A stretch of DNA of 64,000 nucleotides, taken from NCBI GenBank assembly GCA_016200325.1, contig JACQEZ010000011.1:248001-312000 (forward strand). The letters are read 5' to 3'. The notes under the pieces are model-generated. The model was not told the DNA's origin and did not search any database. It saw only the letters and a list, made by a program, of their open reading frames with translations. Below, piece after piece: positions 28,837 to 36,843 of the stretch (its first letter is position 1; each line of letters begins with the position of its first letter). Source of the stretch: Candidatus Manganitrophaceae bacterium. GTDB taxonomy: Bacteria; Nitrospirota; Nitrospiria; SBBL01; Manganitrophaceae. Position numbers and translations under genes: made by a program.

Positions 28837-30063
28837 ATGACATTAAATAATCGTTTTTTGAATGATCTCTTTCAGCACCTCCCCTTTAAAATCGCCTGGA
28901 TTAATCGAGACCGCGTCTACGCGAGGGTCAGTCCCTCTTATGCCGGAATGTTTGATGGAAAGAAGCCGAAAGATCTCATCGGCCGGTCGATTTATGAGCT
29001 TTTTCCCAACACGAATAACGCTTTAGATTCCCTCTTCGATCAAACCGCGTCGACCGGAGGAGACTCCGAGACAGTGCTAGAGCTGAACTCAGACGAACAT
29101 CAAGGTCACTGGTTCATCAAGGTCTGGCCCGTCCAAGATTCCGATAAAAAACCGCTCGGCTGGATTCTTTCTATTCTTGATTTAACCCCGGAGATCGAGA
29201 TGCAGACGCATCTTGAAGAGACACTCGCCGAACTGGAAGAAGAGCGGGAGAAGCTCCAAGCCGATATTCGAGAAAAAGAGAAGGTCATGTCGCTCTTGGA
29301 TCAATCTCACTTCGACCTCGCGGCCAAACATCTGGAGCTGGAGCAGGTCAGCGAGCACCGAAGCCAGCTGCTGACCGACCTCTCCCACGAGCTACGGACA
29401 CCCTTAAATATTATCTTGGGCTATGCTCAACTTCTTCAGGATGAAAAGTTCGGTCGGATGAACACCGCACAGCGCGATGTCTCCCAGAGAATCGTGGAGA
29501 ACTGCCGCGTCCTCTCGAAAGCGATCGACAAAAGGGTCGACCGGCCTCGACGCTCCGAGCGGCCTGCCCCCTCTTTCATCACCGAAGTGGCCCTGCCGGC
29601 GCTTTTGTCGGGCGTTCTCTCCTCAATCCGGCCGCTCCTACGGGAGAAGCAGATTCGGGTGAAGTGGAGCACCCGGAAAGAGCTCCCGACCATCGTCAGC
29701 GATCCGGTTCGGCTTCGAAGGATCTTCTTGAATTTAATTAACAACCTGGCTAAATTTGTCCGAGGGGTTACTTTTACCTTGGCTTTAAAAGACCTTCCCA
29801 ATGAGAAGTGCGTGGCGGTCCATTTGACCGAGAGCGGTTCGAGGAAGATTCCCGAATCCCTTTCGCCGATCTTCAACGATTTCTTCCGACTCGAAAAGCA
29901 AGAACACACCGGGGCCGGCGTCTCCATCGTCAAGGAGCTGCTCGATCAGATCGGCGGCCATATTGAGTTGAAGCAAAAGCGAACCGGTGTCACTTTCGTC
30001 ATTCGACTCCCGTATTTCCTTCCGGGACAAGAGCAGCTCCCCCGGAAGAATGAGGCGGCGTGA
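28837..30063 (+). CDS. PAS-domain histidine kinase with degenerate ATPase G1 box
   Basis: 408 residues from the ATG at 28,837, which has AAAGGAGT upstream. A PAS-like sensor (about 5-125, FKIAWINRDRVYARVSPSYAGMF's core) is followed by a coiled coil (about 125-175), a HisKA domain with phospho-acceptor His184 in SHELRTPLNIILGYAQLL, and a HATPase region. The N box (NLINNLAKF), F-like box (IFNDFFRLEK) and G2 box (HTGAGVSIVKELL) remain, but the G1 box that should read D-x-G-x-G is ESGSRK. Activity may be reduced or lost. No membrane span and no adjacent response regulator; soluble orphan kinase. Confidence 0.85.
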   Translation: MTLNNRFLNDLFQHLPFKIAWINRDRVYARVSPSYAGMFDGKKPKDLIGRSIYELFPNTNNALDSLFDQTASTGGDSETVLELNSDEHQGHWFIKVWPVQDSDKKPLGWILSILDLTPEIEMQTHLEETLAELEEEREKLQADIREKEKVMSLLDQSHFDLAAKHLELEQVSEHRSQLLTDLSHELRTPLNIILGYAQLLQDEKFGRMNTAQRDVSQRIVENCRVLSKAIDKRVDRPRRSERPAPSFITEVALPALLSGVLSSIRPLLREKQIRVKWSTRKELPTIVSDPVRLRRIFLNLINNLAKFVRGVTFTLALKDLPNEKCVAVHLTESGSRKIPESLSPIFNDFFRLEKQEHTGAGVSIVKELLDQIGGHIELKQKRTGVTFVIRLPYFLPGQEQLPRKNEAA

Positions 30064-30082
30064 AACCGCTCAAAACGATCGG

Positions 30083-30613
30083 ATGATGAGAGTGACTCAG
30101 AAGACCGGATCGGTTGTCGCCGTCTGCCGCCGTCCGGCCGCCGGCATTCCGAAAATTCCGCAGCGTGAAATCATCGTCGGCCCCGATGGCGTGGAAGGGG
30201 ACTACCATGCCGGCCCCAAGCGTCGGAGCCGCCGGACCGGCAGAGTCAAAATAAACGATCGCCAGATCAGCATCGTCGCCCATGAAGTGCTTGAGGCGCT
30301 GAATCGGCAGCTGGGCATCGCCATTCCGCAAGGCGGCTTTGGAGAAAACATCCTGGTGGCCGGCTTAGGCGATCTCTCGGGTCTGTCGGAAGGAGATCAA
30401 GTCTGCTTTGAAAATGGGGTCGTCGTCGAGGTCACGGAGCAGAACCCTCCCTGTGCCACCCTGAAGCGCTGGCACAAGCAGCTCCCGTCTGAATCGATGG
30501 GGCGACGCGGTGTGGTGGGGGTGGTCAAAAAGGAGGGGGTGATTCGCCCGGATGAACGCGTCACGTTAAAAAAGACGCGCCTCCGGGCGGCTTCGGTCGG
30601 TAGAAAGCGCTAA
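30083..30613 (+). CDS. MOSC-domain protein
   Basis: 176 residues of MOSC fold (molybdenum-cofactor sulfurase C-terminal family). Motifs seen are GVEGDYHAGPK, RQISIVAHEVLE, GGFGENILVAGL and NPPCATLKRW with the conserved cysteine. Proteins of this stand-alone type (YiiM-like) bind the molybdenum cofactor or detoxify N-hydroxylated bases. I took the ATG at 30,083; the kinase gene upstream ends 20 bases before, and several earlier in-frame starts lie inside that gene. Convergent with the FKBP gene, with only five bases between the two stops. Confidence 0.85.
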   Translation: MMRVTQKTGSVVAVCRRPAAGIPKIPQREIIVGPDGVEGDYHAGPKRRSRRTGRVKINDRQISIVAHEVLEALNRQLGIAIPQGGFGENILVAGLGDLSGLSEGDQVCFENGVVVEVTEQNPPCATLKRWHKQLPSESMGRRGVVGVVKKEGVIRPDERVTLKKTRLRAASVGRKR

Positions 30614-30618
30614 ATCTT

Positions 30619-31050
30619 TTATTTTATATCGATCAGCTCCACATCAAAAAGAAGGGTGGCGTTGGGCGGAATGACCCCTCCCGCGCCCCGCTTGCCGTAC
30701 CCCAGATCGGGCGGGATGGTGAGCTTCCGCTTTCCGCCGACCTTCATCGTCATCACCCCTTCATCCCATCCGGGAATGACCTGCCCCACCCCGATCTGGA
30801 ACGCAAACGGCTCGTTCCGGTCGCGGGAGCTGTCAAACTTCTTTCCATCGGTCAGCCAGCCGGTGTAATGGACGATGACCGTCTGTCCTTTCTTGGGGCT
30901 CGCCCCCTTCCCTTCCACTTCATCGACATATTCCAAACCGGACGCCGTCTTCACCGCCTTCTCCTTTTGCGCAGACATCTTCTCGCTCTCCGCCGCCATG
31001 AGGGGGCTCGAGAAGAGAAGACCCAAGATTAAGAGAGCTAAAAACCGCAT
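30619..31050 (-). CDS. FKBP-type peptidyl-prolyl isomerase, exported
   Basis: 143 residues from the ATG at 31,050, which follows a strong AGGAGG. A signal peptide ([21 protein letters not shown]) directs it to the periplasm. The FKBP domain (about 35-143) has [47 protein letters not shown] and [15 protein letters not shown], including the aromatic residues lining the active site. It catalyses cis-trans isomerisation of proline bonds in exported proteins. An upstream in-frame start seven codons earlier lacks a ribosome site. Confidence 0.95.
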   Translation of the reverse strand: MRFLALLILGLLFSSPLMAAESEKMSAQKEKAVKTASGLEYVDEVEGKGASPKKGQTVIVHYTGWLTDGKKFDSSRDRNEPFAFQIGVGQVIPGWDEGVMTMKVGGKRKLTIPPDLGYGKRGAGGVIPPNATLLFDVELIDIK

Positions 31051-31129
31051 TGATCCTCCTATCCCATTCATATCGTCAATTCGGCCCTGAGTCTATCCTC
31101 GGAGAAATAAAGAATCAAGCGATTTTTAG

Positions 31130-31366
31130 CTACTTCTTTTTCCCTGTCCGCTGAAAGGCATCGACCGCGCTCCAGAGCGCCAGGGCCACCAAGATCGCCT
31201 GGAGGGAAAGAAGCCCGGCCTTTCCCAACGTCTCCCGGCGGACCACCCCGCTCAGGATTATCGCCGATGCCAGAAAAATCGCCCCCTTCACCCATCGGTG
31301 CTGAAGCATCTGCCCCGCCCCCGGCAGAACGGTTGAAAGTGTGGCGGTGAGTATTCGTTCCATCAT
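31130..31366 (-). CDS. Small two-span membrane protein
   Basis: 78 residues with two hydrophobic segments (about 28-43 and 50-66) and the motif STVLPGAGQMLQHRWVKGAIFL near the start. Short proteins with P-G-x-G-Q followed by membrane spans resemble the TM2/DUF5683-like group. The C-terminus is basic (RTGKKK). Function unknown. It is upstream of the FKBP gene on the same strand, about 80 bases away. Ribosome site GGAGGG/AAAAGCC is modest. Confidence 0.7.
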   Translation of the reverse strand: MMERILTATLSTVLPGAGQMLQHRWVKGAIFLASAIILSGVVRRETLGKAGLLSLQAILVALALWSAVDAFQRTGKKK

Positions 31367-31554
31367 GGCTTTTCCTCCCTTTTTTGTATTTCCATAAAGT
31401 ATATCCTAAATTTTGGAGGAAAGAGGACATTCATCTATCAGCTCACATGGCAATCCATTTTCAACAATCGTCAACAGAGGCGCTTAAACCAAGACAAACG
31501 CATTGACGGCGTCATACAATTATTATAAAACGTAAGACGCGATTAGGAGGACAT

Positions 31555-31746
31555 ATGAAAAAGTCTCAGGTCACGGTTCGGTTGGACAAAGATCAACTGG
31601 CTCGCGCACAAAAAATTCTAGGTGCCGAGACCATCACAGAAACAATCGAGCAGGCGTTGGCATTGGCCACAGAAAAAGCAACGCACGACGCCATCGTTCG
31701 TAAATATAGCGGCACAGGCCGAAAGGACTCCTTTGCAGACCGGTAA
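31555..31746 (+). CDS. Ribbon-helix-helix antitoxin, VapB-like, without toxin
   Basis: 63 residues beginning MKKSQVTVRLDKDQLARAQKIL, then TITETIEQALALA, the beta-strand plus two-helix pattern of RHH antitoxins that neutralise PIN-domain VapC toxins. A TTGACG box sits at 31,503 with an AT-rich candidate -10 15-17 bases on, and TAGGAGG precedes the ATG. No toxin follows; the next gene is another antitoxin. An orphan antitoxin that could be a decayed module or an anti-addiction gene. Confidence 0.75.
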   Translation: MKKSQVTVRLDKDQLARAQKILGAETITETIEQALALATEKATHDAIVRKYSGTGRKDSFADR

Positions 31747-31839
31747 CTTTGCTCTCCGCGATATGTCCGTTTATATGAACGTATCGTTGAATATGCATAA
31801 ATATGGCATGATGCATCTAATACTTCCAGAGGTGAGACC

Positions 31840-32037
31840 GTGCGCATAAAATTAAACATTGAGGACAAACTGCTTGACCAGGCATCAAAGTTGACCGGCG
31901 TTAAGGAAAAAACATCGCTGGTCAGACTGGGTCTTGAAGCATTAATTGCCAGAGAAAGTAGCAAACGGCTGGCTGAGCTCGGGGGAACTGAAAAGAAATT
32001 AAAGTCGATCCCACGCCGAAGAATGGGTCATAGATAA
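31840..32037 (+). CDS. vapB: VapB-family antitoxin
   Basis: 65 residues beginning MRIKLNIEDKLLDQASKLTGVKEKT, then SLVRLGLEALIARESSKRLAELGG, the pattern of type II VapB (RHH) antitoxins. The start is GTG with a GAGGTGAGACC ribosome site. A basic tail ends the protein. Directly downstream only the first few codons of a VapC-type toxin remain, so this is an orphan antitoxin today. Confidence 0.8.
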   Translation: MRIKLNIEDKLLDQASKLTGVKEKTSLVRLGLEALIARESSKRLAELGGTEKKLKSIPRRRMGHR

Positions 32038-32040
32038 CAT

Positions 32041-32070
32041 AATTTTGGTCGACACCGCCGTATCAGGCGC
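32041..32070 (+). pseudogene. vapC: vapC stump (first codons only)
   Basis: Just after the vapB stop the reading ATA ATT TTG GTC GAC ACC GCC GTA gives I-I-L-V-D-T-A-V, the near-universal start of a PIN-domain VapC (M-I-L-V-D-T-S-V, with the first catalytic Asp). Homology ends after about eight codons, where sequence downstream of the sheath gene begins. The normal ATG reads ATA. The toxin was therefore lost by a deletion or insertion whose junction lies near 32,070. Confidence 0.6.
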
Positions 32071-32098
32071 ACCTCTTTCAGTCACCGGAAGCGGCGCG

Positions 32099-33652
32099 CT
32101 ACGATTTCTGCATCTGCTGAAAGGTGATCTCCGTGAACTCGGCCGGGCGGCTGATCGCCACCTTCACCGTGACCCGCAAGATCCCCTCGACAATCTCTTC
32201 CGCCGTCATCGTCTCTCCGAGTCCCACCTGAACGCTGAACGCGTCATCCGCACTCGCTCCCGCCAGCCCTCCCCGTTTCCAAACCGAGTCGAGGAAATTG
32301 CCGATCATGCTTTTGAGGGCGACCCAGGTGGTGGCGTCGTTTTTCTCGAAGATAAAGGCTTTCGCCGCCAGCTTGATCGATTCTTCCAGCATGATCCTCG
32401 TTCGGCACATGTGGATATACCGCCGATCGGGGCTGTTTCCGTCGAGGGTCCGCGCCCCCGAAACCAGCGTCCCTTCGCCGACGAAGGCACGGAGGACGTT
32501 GATCGACTTCCCCTGCGGGGAGACGTTCAGCGCCTCCCGCTCCTCGTCGGTGATGGGGACGGCGGGAGAAATCACGGCGTTCAAACTGGCGTTCGCCGGC
32601 GCCTTCCAGACCCCCTGCGACGCGTCGATCGTCGTATAGACGCCGGCCATCGCGGCCGCCGGCGGGAGGAGGTTCAGACGGCGCTGGATCTCGGAGAGAA
32701 TCTTGCCGTAAAGCGGGAAGCCGGCACGGAGGTTCCTGTCCAGAACTTTTTTAGAAGTCGATACCTCCTCCGCCTTCGCCCCGGAATCTTCCGTCCAGTC
32801 CTGGGTGATGTGGTCCACCCCTTCAATCAGCGCGGCCACCCGCTCGGGTTTCAAACCTTCCGCCGCCAGGCGCTTCACTTCCGCCCTGAGAAGGGTCTGC
32901 AAGCGCTCTTTATTGGAAATGTTTTCGTAACTCACCTCGTTATTTTGAACAATGGCGGTGTTCAGCCAGGGATAATAGGCCGCCGCAAAGTCGAGGTATT
33001 TGTTCCCCACACCGTCTCGGAACTTCTCAATCACATCCCCGCCGGGCCCCTGCCTTCCTTGATCCCCTCCGTGAACATCGAGAATCGCAACCCGGTTTCC
33101 CATCTCTCCGCAATGGGCCAAGGCGGCCTGCTGCACCGCGGCGCAATCGGCCGCCGGCAGCCGCACCGCTTCCGGGATCACCACCATCGTCGGTTCCAGC
33201 TCCGCCGTCAGCGTGTCGATGCCGGCCTGCAGCTTGTCCGCCGCGAAATCGGCGGCATAGTCTCCCACCGACACGATGTAACAGACCTCCCCGCCGTTTT
33301 GAAAGAAAAGGAGCATGCTGTAATAAAGGAGATATTTTCTCGAATCCCACGTCAGCGAATAGCCGTTCTTGTCTTCATCGAAAAAAGCGGCGACCGGGGA
33401 CGCTGCAGGGGAAGTCGCCGATTGATCGATCTTGGCAAGAGTGAACTTCGGCGTCGGGCCGACGCCGAAATAGGTTTGGAACTCCGGCAGCGAGCTGATC
33501 CGCCGGGGCGTGTTCAACAACGATTTTCCCTGATCGTCGGCCTTCTCGGTATGGCCGATGAATGCGGGAACCGCGGTCGCCACCTCCACCACGGAATTGG
33601 GAAAGGCATTTTTTTCGACGATAAAAACACCGGGGCCTTTTATCTTTTCCAT
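32099..33652 (-). CDS. Contractile-tail sheath protein (orphan)
   Basis: 517-residue phage-tail-sheath family protein. It begins MEKIKGPGVFIVEKNAFPNSVVEVATAVPAF's core (sheath N-terminal arm pattern 'PGVYVEE...'), with FIGHT, and ends with the conserved C-terminal region GILRVTVKVAISRPAEFTEITFQQ. The stretch near IHMCRTRIMLEESIKLAAKAFIFEKN also fits the family. Such subunits form the contracting sleeve of myophage tails and extracellular contractile injection systems. No tube, baseplate, spike, AAA+ or tail-fibre gene is nearby. Ribosome site AAAGGGAAA. GC content matches the chromosome, unlike the AT-rich island beside it. Confidence 0.85.
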   Translation of the reverse strand: MEKIKGPGVFIVEKNAFPNSVVEVATAVPAFIGHTEKADDQGKSLLNTPRRISSLPEFQTYFGVGPTPKFTLAKIDQSATSPAASPVAAFFDEDKNGYSLTWDSRKYLLYYSMLLFFQNGGEVCYIVSVGDYAADFAADKLQAGIDTLTAELEPTMVVIPEAVRLPAADCAAVQQAALAHCGEMGNRVAILDVHGGDQGRQGPGGDVIEKFRDGVGNKYLDFAAAYYPWLNTAIVQNNEVSYENISNKERLQTLLRAEVKRLAAEGLKPERVAALIEGVDHITQDWTEDSGAKAEEVSTSKKVLDRNLRAGFPLYGKILSEIQRRLNLLPPAAAMAGVYTTIDASQGVWKAPANASLNAVISPAVPITDEEREALNVSPQGKSINVLRAFVGEGTLVSGARTLDGNSPDRRYIHMCRTRIMLEESIKLAAKAFIFEKNDATTWVALKSMIGNFLDSVWKRGGLAGASADDAFSVQVGLGETMTAEEIVEGILRVTVKVAISRPAEFTEITFQQMQKS

Positions 33653-34223
33653 ACGCTTTCCCTTTCATTCGGGTTAAAAGGACGATCGCCTGTCTGCTGT
33701 TTTCTCTTTGAGTGACTTGGGAGGACGGGTCCGGGACAACAACTCGCGCTCAGTGGGGGCCTGGGGAGGTATTAAACCCTTCTCGGTGCGTTGTCAATGC
33801 GGTCGCTGAGGCGACTGCGGGAGGGCCGGGGACTAGCGGATTCATTCTCAGAAAATGTTCTTCTCCTTCAAAGTCTGCCCCTTCAGCAATGTTCCTAAAC
33901 TCTGCTATAGACATCAACTTTAATTATAATTTGGCTTATTTAAAGTTAAGTTCTTAACTTTAAATATAAAAACTGTATGTAAAGAAAAATCCAAGACTTC
34001 AAATTGGGTATTTATTTTCCCTCACGATCTCTTTCAATGCATCAATGCAAGGCCTGACCCCGTTCATTTCTCCGCACATGCTAACAAATTTTGAAAAAAG
34101 AACGCAATCCAATCTCAAATTAAATTTTCAAAGTTACCGGTGCCCCATATCCCCCCTGCCCGATCGCATCGCGTCGGCCTTGCATGATTGACAGAGTGAT
34201 TAGCTTGAATCCGGGTGGCACGT
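33653..34223. other. Gene-free stretch at the edge of the AT-rich island
   Basis: About 570 bases with no credible gene. Base composition changes abruptly near 33,880 from GC-rich to AT-rich. A segment TGCATCAATGCAAGGCCTGACCC's core at about 34,037-34,060 resembles sequence often found beside REP-associated (Y1) transposases, though no transposase is present. A self-complementary AAAGTTAAG...CTTAACTTT occurs near 33,941-33,962. Confidence 0.6.
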
Positions 34224-35138
34224 TCAGGATGATACCGCCATATGATGGAGGGTCGGCCTTAGTTTGCGGTATTGTGGCCGGTTTGTTTGTCGATTCTTGA
34301 TTTCATCGGGTAATCGTAGGCCTTTAGATGCTATTAATAGCTCGGAGCCAACCCGTTTTGTTTGTATGGAATAATTTATATCGAATAAAAACTGGCGACG
34401 CTTAACGTAGAGGGCCTGGATTTCTTTTGTATAGTCATAAGTTACAATCCAAGGGTATTTCAATCCCAAAACTGTATCTGCAACATCTTTGTGTTCATCC
34501 GGGCCGTAATAGTTTGTGTATAGACTTGACCCTTTGTTGAAGTAGGGCGGATCGATGCAAAAAAACGTCTTTTCTGGCAGGTTTTTCTGCATTTGTTTCA
34601 TGAATGGTATTGCATCAAGATTGGTAAGATGAATTCGATTGCGATACTTGGCAACACGTTTTATCCGCCGAGCTAAGTCCTTACGATTGAAACGGCAGTC
34701 AAGCTTATAGTTACTATTTTGTGACAGTCCCCCTATTGCGCCCGCTCCTTTGATGACGCCAGAACGGTTAGTTCTATTCAAGAAAAATGTTGCGAATGCG
34801 AGCTGAAGTGTGTTGTCCGAATCCACTGAGAGATGGATTTCCTTTTGTCGATGCCACTCTTTTATTGTTACGGGAGTGTCTTCTACCAATTCGATCAATT
34901 CTTCTGTCCGATTTAAAACGCATTCCCAGAACGCGCAGATGGAAATATCCAAGTCATTTATATGTATGTCGCTTACATGTCCCTCATAAAGCAGCGAGAG
35001 AGCCAGTCCGCATCCACCGGCATAGGGCTCAACATAATGCCCCCTTTCTAAACGATTCTCGCGGAGAATAGTAGAAACAAGACCATAAAGGCAGGATTTT
35101 CCGCCGGGGTATCGAAGAGGTGAGGTTGTTCTAATCAT
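34224..35138 (-). CDS. D12-class N6-adenine DNA methyltransferase (Dam-like)
   Basis: 304-residue methylase of the Dam/D12 type. The N-terminal SAM-binding motif reads SPLRYPGGKSCL and the catalytic motif IV is the DPPY in FFCIDPPYFNKGS; YVEPYAGGCGLALSL and TFFLNRTNRSGVIKG are further family signatures. No restriction nuclease is adjacent; the same-strand upstream neighbour is a ParB-like gene ending 80 bases away. AT-rich codons unlike the surrounding genome suggest recent acquisition. It could be a solitary regulator, the modification half of a restriction or BREX-like defence, or a phage methylase. Target site unknown. Confidence 0.92.
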   Translation of the reverse strand: MIRTTSPLRYPGGKSCLYGLVSTILRENRLERGHYVEPYAGGCGLALSLLYEGHVSDIHINDLDISICAFWECVLNRTEELIELVEDTPVTIKEWHRQKEIHLSVDSDNTLQLAFATFFLNRTNRSGVIKGAGAIGGLSQNSNYKLDCRFNRKDLARRIKRVAKYRNRIHLTNLDAIPFMKQMQKNLPEKTFFCIDPPYFNKGSSLYTNYYGPDEHKDVADTVLGLKYPWIVTYDYTKEIQALYVKRRQFLFDINYSIQTKRVGSELLIASKGLRLPDEIKNRQTNRPQYRKLRPTLHHMAVSS

Positions 35139-35218
35139 ACTTTGACCGCTTATTTTTCATAACTTTCAAAGTAGTTTAACATTTATCGATTCACTCGGCC
35201 AGCGATTTCAAGGGAGCG

Positions 35219-36520
35219 TTATTTTCCCTTCGCTTCTTCTGCCAATTTGCATATTACTTCTTTCAAGGTATCCATATCATTGGCAAGCTGCTCCCCACTG
35301 AAATTTGCCGACCTATCATGGTGCTTTGTGGTATTCCCATAATTGGAGATCCGTTGAAGCGCCTGGCGAATTGAATTTACATCTTCCTTAACGGAAAAAC
35401 CCATAGAATTGAGCTTCTGTTTACTCAGAAAATCATTGAAAGAGGTGGCTGAATTTCGTCCGCATTGTGAAGTTAAACACTCAAAGAATGACCATGCCCC
35501 CACGGAAATAAGAGGTGTGTGGTTTTCGAGACTAATATCACAAATCGAATAGTATATCGTTTCCATTTTATAGCTGGGTATGGCTTTCAACTTGGCGTGG
35601 ATGTCCGCTTCGTAGCGAATATTTTTTGGTCTGTCGGGTTTCTTTGGTGATGTTTTCCTTTTCCTACCCGTACCTCCTGCGCTTGGATCAGACAACGACT
35701 CAGGATCGGTGCGCCTTCCCGTTAATCCATCAGTTGTGCCAAGAGTACGAGAGTACTCCTTAATTGCTTTCGAGTTGGAACGTGAATTCACGACATCACT
35801 TAGTAAATCTGCTATGAATTTCTTTAAGAGAAGATCGAAGTCAGGTTTCGGTCTGTTTCGTGAGATGTCCTCAAGATTGCTGGTATCAAGACCCATTGTC
35901 TCACGCAGGATAGCGTTGCCAAGGTATCGCTGTACTGTGGTGATTTTCCCTTCTCGGTCCTGTGCCGATATTAGATGATTTTTCTCGGCGTAGTCCAAAA
36001 CGACTTGCGCGAGAATGTTTTTCTTATCACCGATATGGCGTGTCTTTTGTTCAGCGTTCCACGGCTTTCTGCCAATACCTCCCTGCAAGCCGCCGTGTAT
36101 TCTATCCAGCCAAATATCCACTGCATTCTTATCGTCAAATATGACGGCAAGCACCTCTGATATTTTCGGCGACTTTTCAGCCAGTTTTTCAAAAGCCTTG
36201 CGTTGTTTCGTGGGAGCTCGATCGGGATCATTTAACAACCTGATCGCACACATGCGCCGATTGCCTTCTGCGACTGTATAAGAGGCTACTGCGCGCTGCT
36301 TGTCCTTTTTTCCATCTAATGGGATAAGCGCAAAAAGCTCTAATGGATTCAGGCCATGCTTCGATATATCTTTAGCAAGCTCATACACGTACTCATCACG
36401 ACAGAGATATTCGATTACTTCCGCTTCACTCTGGTAAGGTTTATGCCTGGGGTTTTCAAGATTGAGAAAAATTCGATCTACAGAGATTATCTTTGCATCT
36501 ACGAGTTGATGTTTGATCAT
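35219..36520 (-). CDS. ParB/sulfiredoxin-fold domain protein, possible partner of the methylase
   Basis: 433 residues. An N-terminal ParB/Srx-like domain (about 8-110) has VDRIFLNLENPRHKPYQSE and the motif VAEGNRRMCAIRLL, replacing the usual GHRR/GERR with EGNRR. A helical middle (about 150-260) and a Lys/Pro-rich linker (about 270-310) precede a helical C-terminal domain (about 320-425) ending near ISNYGNTTKHHDRS, which recalls HEPN/DUF4145-like ends, though the canonical R-x4-H is not intact. It is not a plasmid ParB: no ParA and no parS were seen. AT-rich, same strand as the methylase; possibly one functional unit. Role unknown. Confidence 0.8.
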   Translation of the reverse strand: MIKHQLVDAKIISVDRIFLNLENPRHKPYQSEAEVIEYLCRDEYVYELAKDISKHGLNPLELFALIPLDGKKDKQRAVASYTVAEGNRRMCAIRLLNDPDRAPTKQRKAFEKLAEKSPKISEVLAVIFDDKNAVDIWLDRIHGGLQGGIGRKPWNAEQKTRHIGDKKNILAQVVLDYAEKNHLISAQDREGKITTVQRYLGNAILRETMGLDTSNLEDISRNRPKPDFDLLLKKFIADLLSDVVNSRSNSKAIKEYSRTLGTTDGLTGRRTDPESLSDPSAGGTGRKRKTSPKKPDRPKNIRYEADIHAKLKAIPSYKMETIYYSICDISLENHTPLISVGAWSFFECLTSQCGRNSATSFNDFLSKQKLNSMGFSVKEDVNSIRQALQRISNYGNTTKHHDRSANFSGEQLANDMDTLKEVICKLAEEAKGK

Positions 36521-36624
36521 CTTTTAGCCATAGTCAGGGTTATTTTATATTAAAACTTACGATTAGAGGAAATCATCGAACCACCCGTCGATGTGCTTTT
36601 CTCTTTCATGACCATTCCCTTCCC

Positions 36625-36843
36625 CTACACCAGCTCGATCATCACCCGGCGTCCGACCATCGCTGCCGCCCGTTGCAGACTCGAAAGCGTGATATCATTT
36701 CTCGGATCAAGCAGGCGGGCAACCGGCGGATTGCACAGGCAATCGAATTCACGAAGCGTGATCTGATCCATCACACCCGCTTTGTGCAGTCCCTTCGCTG
36801 TGGCATAGACCGCTTCAAGGATTGCTAATTTTCTTCTCCTCAT
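36625..36843 (-). pseudogene. Chimeric antitoxin fragment
   Basis: 72 residues that look like the joining of two antitoxin families. The first half (LAILEAVYATAKGLHKAGVM, then DQITLREFDCLCNPPV) is the N-terminus of HigA/MqsA-type antitoxins, which would normally continue into an HTH. The second half (RVARLLDPRNDITLSSLQ-like: ARLLDPRNDITLSSLQRAAA then RRVMIELV) is the C-terminus of an XRE-type antitoxin. No complete HTH remains. Probably the scar of a deletion between two TA modules. Confidence 0.6.

Noticed and set aside
32045-33715. 556-codon plus-strand frame opposite the sheath gene
   Set aside because: Its first codons coincide with the vapC stump, but the rest is the antisense of the sheath gene, which has a clear ribosome site and family motifs.
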